From: Christensenella sp. UBA1252
GTDB lineage: Bacteria; Bacillota; Clostridia; Christensenellales; CAG-1252
DNA: 21,451 bases
Direction: 5' to 3'
NCBI GenBank assembly: GCA_002308575.1
Contig: DBVY01000025.1
Span: 40,224 to 61,674 of the forward strand
Each line of letters begins with the position of its first letter. The first letter of the stretch is position 1. Below, in pieces: positions 1-7,915 of the stretch. The notes beneath the pieces were generated by a model. The model made no database searches and was not told the DNA's origin. It was given only the letters and a program-made list of their open reading frames with translations. A program made the position numbers and the translations under genes.

Positions 1-1950
<1,950 letters not shown>

Positions 1951-1954
<4 letters not shown>

Positions 1955-3666
1955 ATTTCTTCCTTGATCGAAGCGACGATTTCGTCGAGAATTTTAACGT
2001 TCTCGTCTGAAAGCGCACCTGTTTCTTCGATGGAAGAAACGAGCTCTTTCTTTTCCGATTTGATTTTATAAAGGATCTCGTCCAATTTAGCGCGCACTTT
2101 TCCGGGCGGAACGTCCCGCATCGCTCCGGCGCTCGTCAAATAGATCTCCAATATCTCATCCGGCATAGAATACGGACGGAATTGGGGTTGGATCAACATA
2201 TTCGTCAGTTTTATACCCTTGTTCAACACCTCTTTCGTGTCTTCGTCTACGTCCGCGCCGAATTGCGTAAAGATCGCCATTTCGCGATAACGAGCGAGAT
2301 CGAGTTTCAATCCCTTCGAAACTTTTCTCATCGCGGCGCATTGCGCACTTCCGCCGACACGGGAAACAGAAAGACCGACGTTCACCGCAGGACGGACGCC
2401 CGAATGGAACAGTTCGCTTTCAAGGAAGATCTGCCCGTCCGTGATCGAGATCACGTTCGTCGGAATATAAGAAGAGATATCCGAACCGAGCGTTTCTATG
2501 ATCGGAAGCGCGGTCAAAGAACCGCCGCCGCATTTTTCATTCAATGCCGCGGAACGCTCCAACAATCGGGAATGAATATAGAAGACGTCGCCCGGATATG
2601 CTTCGCGCCCGGCGGGTCTTTTCAAAAGGAGAGAGATCGTTCGATAGGCGACGGCGTGTTTGGAAAGATCATCGTACACGATCAAAACGTCCTTCCCTTC
2701 CGTCATAAACGCTTCCGCCATCGCGGTTGCCGTATAGGGCGCGATATATTGAAGCGGCGCGCTGTCCGAAGCGATCGCGCTGACGACGACGGTATATTCC
2801 ATCGCGCCGTGCTCTTTCAAGCGCTTGATCACGTCCGCAACGGTCGTCGACTTTTGCCCGATCGCAACATAAACGCAATAAACGTTTTTCCCTTTTTGAT
2901 TGATGATCGCATCCAAACAAAGAGCCGTTTTACCCGTTTGTCTGTCGCCTATGATGAGTTCACGTTGCCCTTTTCCGATCGGAATGATGGAATCAATCGT
3001 TTTAACGCCCGTATAAAGGGGTTTCGAAACCTTTGCACGATCAAAGATCGAAGGCGCCGGATTCTCCGCTCTGCGGTATCCGTCCGCAACGATCTCTCCC
3101 GCCCCATCCAATGGCGACCCGAGAGGATCCACGACTCTTCCAAGCAAATTCTTTCCGACGGGAACCGTTACGATACGACCCGTCGTTACGGCGAAATCTC
3201 CCGCGCGGACTTTCGTCATACCCGTTAAAAGGATCGCGCCGACCACCCCTTCTTGCAGGTTCATCACCATCGCGAAGAATTTGTCCGCGATCAATAACAG
3301 TTCGCTGACTTTCGCATCTTTAAGCCCGTCCACGAAAATAACTCCGTCGGATACCGAACGCACGATACCCGCGTTGATTTTTTCGTTCTTTCCGTCAAAA
3401 GAACGGAATTCGCTTTTTAATTCTTTCAGTATGTGATCGAGAGGATGCCCTTCGAGGTTTTTTCCGATCTTTTTCGACGCGCTGTCAAGCTTTCCTCTTA
3501 CGGAAGCGTCAAGGATCTTATCACCGTTCGAAATAACGATGCCTCCGATCAATGCTTCGTCTACGGCAAAAGTAACGGAAGAAAGCTCCGTTTTCAATTC
3601 CGCCGCAATCTTTTTCTTTTGCTCGACGGAAAGCTCTTTTGCGCTCGTAACGACGAATCTATTCAT
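1951..3666 (-). CDS. atpA: F1Fo ATP synthase subunit alpha with N-terminal delta-subunit (OSCP-like) C-terminal domain
   Basis: The main body (residues ~75-571) is the non-catalytic, nucleotide-binding alpha subunit. The Walker A GDRQTGKT is at 240-247, exactly 71 residues later than in E. coli alpha. LIVYDDLSKHAVAYR, RPAGREAYPGDVFY and the arginine-finger segment SVSRVGGSAQ are all present. Residues 1-67 are not alpha sequence. VTSAKELSVEQ, VDEALIGGIVI, GDKILD and SVRGKL match the C-terminal domain of the delta subunit in order and spacing. The next Met after Met1 is residue 133, so no internal ATG could give a normal alpha. The start is supported by AAGGA upstream and by an 8-bp overlap with atpF (3659-3666), which leaves no room for a separate atpH. 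The delta N-terminal six-helix domain is absent. Confidence 0.96.
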
Positions 3667-4159
3667 TATGCCAATCCTTGATCGCGTTTTCGATCATAGT
3701 ATCATCAACGTCTTTAATCTTGCCGTCGATGATGGTTTCTGCCAGCGTAACGGCCATTTCTTTAATATCGCTTTTCGCGCTTTCGATCGCTTTATTCGCC
3801 TGGATCACCGCGCGATCTTCGGCGGCTTTAACGATCTCGGCGGCACGCAAAGACGCCGCGTTTACGACTTCATCGTACTTCGCCGTAGCCGCTTTTTCCG
3901 ATTCTTTCCTTTTTGTTTCGATCTCGGTTTCGATCTCTTTCAAACGGGTTTCCGCTTCTTCCTTCGCTTCTTCGGAAGCTTTCAGGTTTTGCTCCGTTTC
4001 GTCCTTTTGCGATTGGATTCTCTCCTGACGCGCCCGAATGGATTTCATAACAGGTTTATACAAGATCAGCCAAAGACAAACGAAAAGGATTGCAAAATTC
4101 AGAAGATGCAAAAGAAACTTTACGAGATTCAATCCGAGAATTGCATCCGATACGAACAT
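3659..4159 (-). CDS. atpF: F1Fo ATP synthase subunit b
   Basis: This is the peripheral-stalk subunit: one N-terminal membrane helix (residues ~10-35, FLLHLLNFAILFVCLWLILYK) followed by a long, charged, heptad-like coiled coil (~45-150) rich in E, K and A. At 166 aa it has the family's normal length, so it is not a b-delta fusion of the mycobacterial kind. The C-terminus (MAVTLAETIIDGKIKDVDDTMIENAI) is the segment that in known enzymes contacts the C-terminal domain of delta; here that domain is found at the N-terminus of the next protein, AtpA. It is preceded by AGAGGGTGG as a ribosome site, with 12 bp between it and the atpE stop. Its end overlaps the atpA start by 8 bp. Confidence 0.95.
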   Translation of the reverse strand: MFVSDAILGLNLVKFLLHLLNFAILFVCLWLILYKPVMKSIRARQERIQSQKDETEQNLKASEEAKEEAETRLKEIETEIETKRKESEKAATAKYDEVVNAASLRAAEIVKAAEDRAVIQANKAIESAKSDIKEMAVTLAETIIDGKIKDVDDTMIENAIKDWHNE

Positions 4160-4171
4160 GGATCCACCCTC

Positions 4172-4438
<267 letters not shown>

Positions 4439-4446
4439 TCACTCCT

Positions 4447-5166
4447 TCAAGCGACCGTTTCGTCGCTTTTTCTTTTATTCTTGATTTTTTTGACGGACGG
4501 AACCGCCGCTTCTCCGACGAACAGAGAAGAAAGGATCGCGAAAACGTAGGCTTGGATAATCGCATGGAAGCAAGTAAACAAAACGCCGACGATCACGGGC
4601 AATCCGAAAGAAAGGAAAATATAGTTGTAAACGAGCTCGGTGATTAAAAGACCGCTCGAAATACTGCCGAACAAACGGAAGGACATCGAGATCGGAACGG
4701 TGACGTCTTTCAAAGCGCCGAGCCCGCCTTTCAAACCGTTCGCTTTTGCGCCGAAGAAGACGATCAAGCAAAACGTAAAAACGGAAAGCGCGGCACAGGC
4801 GTTTAAATCGCCCATAACGGGGCGAAGACCGATCAGCTCGACCATTGTGCCGAAAAAGATATAAATCGCTGCGGAAAACACGTAGGCGCCCATAAAAGCA
4901 CGAGCGTCCGACTCCGTTTCGTTCATATTATCGAACATAAGCACGATCGATTCAAGGAAACTTTGAAATTTGCCGGGAACGTCTTTAAAACGAGGTATTA
5001 CAATCAAGCGAACAATCACGGCAAAAAGGATCAAAGCGCCGGCTACGATCAAAGACGTATAAAAACTCGGATTTACGCCGATACCGAGGAAATTCACATT
5101 TTCGGGCAATAACGCTTCCCTCATTTTTTCGCCGAGCGAAAGGGATGCCGATACCATATTTGTCAT
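4447..5166 (-). CDS. atpB: F1Fo ATP synthase subunit a
   Basis: This is the membrane stator subunit that carries the two ion half-channels against the c-ring. It is 239 aa with about five hydrophobic segments. The essential arginine is R164, in PISMSFRLFGSISSG, corresponding to the LRLFGN region of other a subunits. The last helices (VIVGVLFTCFHAIIQAYVFAILSSLFVGEA) also match the family. The tail is short and lysine-rich (KKIKNKRKS). The start is supported by GGAGAGGAG directly upstream. A small GC hairpin lies between this gene and the upstream membrane-protein gene, 46 bp away. It is the first recognisable ATP synthase gene of the operon. Confidence 0.95.
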   Translation of the reverse strand: MTNMVSASLSLGEKMREALLPENVNFLGIGVNPSFYTSLIVAGALILFAVIVRLIVIPRFKDVPGKFQSFLESIVLMFDNMNETESDARAFMGAYVFSAAIYIFFGTMVELIGLRPVMGDLNACAALSVFTFCLIVFFGAKANGLKGGLGALKDVTVPISMSFRLFGSISSGLLITELVYNYIFLSFGLPVIVGVLFTCFHAIIQAYVFAILSSLFVGEAAVPSVKKIKNKRKSDETVA

Positions 5167-5186
5167 AATTCTCCTCTCCGTTTACC

Positions 5187-5201
5187 GCGGCGAACTGCCG
5201 C
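5187..5201 (-). other. Small intercistronic hairpin upstream of atpB
   Basis: A perfect 5-bp stem (GCGGC/GCCGC) with a 5-nt loop lies between the 157-aa membrane-protein gene and the atpB Shine-Dalgarno. No T-run follows it, so it is not an intrinsic terminator. It may protect or process the mRNA upstream of atpB; that is inference only. Confidence 0.4.
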
Positions 5202-5212
5202 TCCCCTGCTCT

Positions 5213-5686
5213 TTATTCCTCTTTTTCTTTGGAATTGCTTTCAATAACGATATCCCGCTTAAATGCACGAAGGGCGCTCTCGAATGCCTCTCGATTCTTT
5301 TTCGCGATGCTGACGATCAGAAAAGAAACCGTCTGTTCGCCGGGTTTCGATCCGCAATAATATAAAGCGGAAATTCCACTATCCTCGTCGGTAACAAGCT
5401 TGATGACGTCTTCTCTCTTTATGCGTTTTTTGAAAAACAATCTCGTCATCACGAAAGTATCGTCGCAAAAAACGTAATTCGAAAAAAACATGATCCAAAG
5501 CTCGGCGACTATGGCAATCGAGAAAAACACGATGCTTAGCACGTCCGATATGGGATAGACCGAAAACATTCCTCCTACCTCTCCAAGACGCAACGCGGCA
5601 AACACAATGGATACCACGCTAACGATAAACAACAACGCATAGACGACGTACGCCGAGATCGGAAAAGCATAACGGAACTTTTTCAT
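5213..5686 (-). CDS. Two-TM membrane protein with PH-like C-terminal domain, at the atpI position
   Basis: I do not recognise this gene with certainty. It is 157 aa. Two hydrophobic helices (residues ~10-33 and ~44-69) are followed by a soluble part of about 90 residues. The soluble pattern, an initial strand pair (DDTFVMTRLFFKKRIKREDVIKL), then more strands and a last helix (NREAFESALRAFK), resembles the small bacterial PH-like domains of membrane proteins; this is an impression, not a search result. It occupies the place where atpI commonly sits but does not look like AtpI. A strong promoter lies so close that transcription would begin at the ATG itself. No Shine-Dalgarno precedes the ATG, and the next Met in frame is after residue 35. 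A role in ATP synthase assembly is possible but unproven. Confidence 0.75.
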   Translation of the reverse strand: MKKFRYAFPISAYVVYALLFIVSVVSIVFAALRLGEVGGMFSVYPISDVLSIVFFSIAIVAELWIMFFSNYVFCDDTFVMTRLFFKKRIKREDVIKLVTDEDSGISALYYCGSKPGEQTVSFLIVSIAKKNREAFESALRAFKRDIVIESNSKEKEE

Positions 5687-5692
5687 ATTTAG

Positions 5693-5721
5693 ATTATATC
5701 ACCAAAAACGGTTTTTGTTAA
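5693..5721 (-). promoter_or_regulatory. Near-consensus sigma-70/sigma-A promoter of the ATP synthase operon
   Basis: On the minus strand the -35 box is TTAACA (5716-5721), with one mismatch to TTGACA. A spacer of exactly 17 bp follows, then a perfect -10 TATAAT (5693-5698) preceded by TG in the extended -10 position. The expected start of transcription falls 6-8 bp after the -10 box, which is the ATG of the 157-aa membrane-protein gene (5684-5686). No other promoter this good is visible before atpB. Confidence 0.82.
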
Positions 5722-5788
5722 ACGTTTTTTTGTGCGCGCTCGCGCGCGCGAGCGTTTTCACTACTTTTTTATCAAAAAAACCGTTTTT
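5704..5788. repeat. Pair of 13-bp palindromic sites flanking the promoter-upstream region
   Basis: AAAAACGGTTTTT at 5704-5716 and AAAAACCGTTTTT at 5776-5788 are exact inverted copies of each other. Each is also a 6+1+6 palindrome around its central base. Their centres are 72 bp apart. The first covers the promoter spacer and touches the -35 box; the second lies just beyond the terminator of the upstream operon. This geometry resembles paired operators, but no regulator gene is present in the window. Confidence 0.55.
5737..5754. repeat. Perfect 18-bp GC palindrome with (CG)5 core
   Basis: CGCTCGCGCGCGCGAGCG is fully self-complementary and sits in an otherwise A/T-rich intergenic region, between the two 13-bp palindromes. 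The core is an alternating C/G run (5741-5750). On the minus strand no T-run follows it, so it is not an obvious terminator in that direction. On the plus strand a short TTTT follows, but no plus-strand gene leads into it. Confidence 0.6.
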
Positions 5789-5794
5789 CCAGTC

Positions 5795-5839
5795 AAAAAG
5801 AACAAAAATCGGACGGTGCTCGATGAGCGCCGCCCGATT
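5795..5839 (-). terminator. Intrinsic terminator of the starch operon
   Basis: On the minus strand a 15-bp stem (arms 5825-5839 and 5807-5821, with two G-U pairs) closes a 3-nt loop and is followed by TTTGTTCTTTTTG. It lies about 32 bp after the malK stop codon. A smaller stem (GAATCG/CGATTC, 5853-5868) lies between the stop and the terminator. The stem should end transcripts coming from the amylase-to-malK operon before the ATP synthase promoter. Confidence 0.88.
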
Positions 5840-5870
5840 ATTTATAGCAGTCGAATCGTATTCGATTCTA

Positions 5871-7901
5871 TCAGATAATACGGATACCCCTGTCGGCTTC
5901 CACGATACCAAGCGCGGAAATGTCGAGAGCAAGATGAACCGTATCCCCAGCTGCCACTTTATCTTCGGGACGAATGAAGACGTTCACCTTTTCTTCACCT
6001 ACAAGGCAAGTCGCAAAGGATTCTGCGCCGAAGTTCGAGATGCGTTTGACCTTCGCTTCGATACCATCATCCGCGAATTTGACCGAATAGGGATCGAAAT
6101 CGACGTCCAATTTGATGTCGAAGACTTTACGACCCGCAGCGTTAAAGAGTTTTTGTTGGACGTACTCGGTGCTGTAGAATATCTTGCCCGCAATGTCCAA
6201 ACCGAAGTTGAAGTCTTTCTTGCCGGTGCGTTCTTTGACCATCTTGCCGTGGAGGACGTTGGTCAAGGCCAAAGACGGAAGTTCTTTTCCGTCCGCACCG
6301 ATGATCGAAACTTTCTTCCAATCGATATCCGTCGAAACTTTCTTGCCGTCTTGCGCCTGTCCGTTGTCGATTGCAAAGACGGGATCGTCGCCGAACGCGA
6401 AACGGAGAAGTTTGATTTTTCCGATCGTTTCTTCGCTCTTCAATTCCACCTCAACGCTTCCGCCGATATGATCGTGCGCAAAATCGGTATGCGCAAGAGG
6501 TTTGATCGCGCCAACGAAAGCCTTCTTCGCAAATTCTGCGGGAACGGCGTCAAACGGAACGACGTACTTGGGATCACCTTCCGCGATCGGAGCTTCTTCC
6601 GCTTCGTCGTTGAAACGGAATGCATCGGAAGGAACGGCGAAACGATACTTACCATCCGCAAGCGCAAATGCGGGAGGAAGCGCAAACTTGACGCCGCCGA
6701 AATCGACTTTGCCCGCCAAAACCTTTCCTTCGAGAATGTTTACGTCGGGAACTCTGGGCATAATGCTGACCTCGGTTTCGTGATCGAACAAATGGATACG
6801 AGCGGGATCGAGCGCAACGCGGATGGGTTGGTCGATGGAAAGCGTGATACGCGGATCGACCTTCAGGACCATACGGGTACCGCTGTCCGAAATGCTGTCG
6901 CGATCGGGATCCAATTCGCAGTAAACGATGGACTCGCTACCGAGCGCTTCGATAATACCGATATTGGTATCCAAAGCGGTCTTGGGGTTGGCTTTGACGA
7001 AATCCTCGTCAAAGTGGATATCTTCGGGACGAATACCCATCGTAACGACGGTCTTACCGTCCAAATACTTGCTCTTCGCCTTAACGAGACACTCGCGCGG
7101 AACGCGGATCTTGCGATCGTTCGCGAACGTAATCTCGATTTCCTCTCCGTCGCGCTTCAAAGTCGCGTTGAAGAAGTTCATTTGCGGCGTTCCGATGAAG
7201 CCCGCAACGAACTTGTTGCCCGGGTAATCGTACAAATTCTTCGGGGTGTCGATCTGTTGAACGACGCCGAATTTCATAACGACGATACGGGTACCCATCG
7301 TCATAGCTTCGACTTGATCGTGCGTAACGTAAATAAACGTCGTTGCAAGTTGCTTATGGAGCTTACTGATCTCGGTCCTCATCTGCGCCCTGAGTTTCGC
7401 ATCCAAGTTGGACAAAGGCTCGTCCAACAAGAAGACCTTCGGGCTACGGACGATTGCACGACCGAGCGAAACACGCTGTCTTTGCCCACCGGACAAAGCG
7501 CGCGGCTTGCGCTCCAAGAATTGCGCGATATCGAGCTTCTTCGCCGCTTCGTCGACGCGCGCCATGATCTCCTCTTCGGAAAGATCTTTGCGAAGCCTTA
7601 AAGCGAACGCCATATTCTCGCGCACGGTCATGTGCGGATACAGAGCGTAGTTTTGGAAAACCATCGCGATGTTACGATCTTTCGGCTCGACGTCGTTCAC
7701 AACGTCGTCGCCGATCATAAGCTCGCCCGCGGTGATCTCTTCCAAACCTGCGATCATGCGAAGCGTGGTGGACTTACCGCAACCGGAAGGACCGACGAAC
7801 ACGATAAACTCTTTGTCCTCGATCTCCATGCAGAAGTCGTTAACGGCTTTAACGCCGCCGTCATAAACCTTGTAAATATGTTTTAAACTTAAACTTGCCA
7901 T
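5871..7901 (-). CDS. MalK/MsmX-type ABC transporter ATPase with long C-terminal extension
   Basis: This is the cytoplasmic ATPase that powers maltodextrin uptake by MalF and MalG. The nucleotide-binding domain is complete: Walker A GPSGCGKST (37-45), Q-loop Q83, signature LSGGQ (136-140), Walker B ending LLDE (D160-E161), D-loop SNLD and switch H194. A normal MalK regulatory TOBE/MOP domain follows (~240-378; GIRPEDI and the end IHLFDHETE). Family members usually stop there at ~365-380 aa, but this protein continues to 676 aa. The extra ~295 residues include strand-rich segments (EGKVLAGKVDFGGVKFALP, KYRFAVPSDAF) and end in a second TOBE-like unit (~618-676, FGAESFATCLVGEEKVNVFIRPED). It lies 14 bp after the pullulanase gene with a GAGAGG ribosome site, and is the last gene of the operon. 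Confidence 0.93.
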   Translation of the reverse strand: MASLSLKHIYKVYDGGVKAVNDFCMEIEDKEFIVFVGPSGCGKSTTLRMIAGLEEITAGELMIGDDVVNDVEPKDRNIAMVFQNYALYPHMTVRENMAFALRLRKDLSEEEIMARVDEAAKKLDIAQFLERKPRALSGGQRQRVSLGRAIVRSPKVFLLDEPLSNLDAKLRAQMRTEISKLHKQLATTFIYVTHDQVEAMTMGTRIVVMKFGVVQQIDTPKNLYDYPGNKFVAGFIGTPQMNFFNATLKRDGEEIEITFANDRKIRVPRECLVKAKSKYLDGKTVVTMGIRPEDIHFDEDFVKANPKTALDTNIGIIEALGSESIVYCELDPDRDSISDSGTRMVLKVDPRITLSIDQPIRVALDPARIHLFDHETEVSIMPRVPDVNILEGKVLAGKVDFGGVKFALPPAFALADGKYRFAVPSDAFRFNDEAEEAPIAEGDPKYVVPFDAVPAEFAKKAFVGAIKPLAHTDFAHDHIGGSVEVELKSEETIGKIKLLRFAFGDDPVFAIDNGQAQDGKKVSTDIDWKKVSIIGADGKELPSLALTNVLHGKMVKERTGKKDFNFGLDIAGKIFYSTEYVQQKLFNAAGRKVFDIKLDVDFDPYSVKFADDGIEAKVKRISNFGAESFATCLVGEEKVNVFIRPEDKVAAGDTVHLALDISALGIVEADRGIRII

Positions 7902-7915
7902 TTTTATTACCTCTC

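Noticed and set aside
5807..5839. Terminator stem acting in both directions
   Set aside because: A T-run follows only on the minus strand; on the plus strand the stem is followed by ATTTATAGCAG and no plus-strand gene leads into it.
5715..7601. Long plus-strand open frame (628 codons) antisense to malK
   Set aside because: The minus-strand frame encodes a clear ABC ATPase with all motifs. The plus-strand product is rich in Arg, Phe and Asp with no domain, and arises because the minus-strand genes avoid TTA, CTA and TCA codons, which would give antisense stops.
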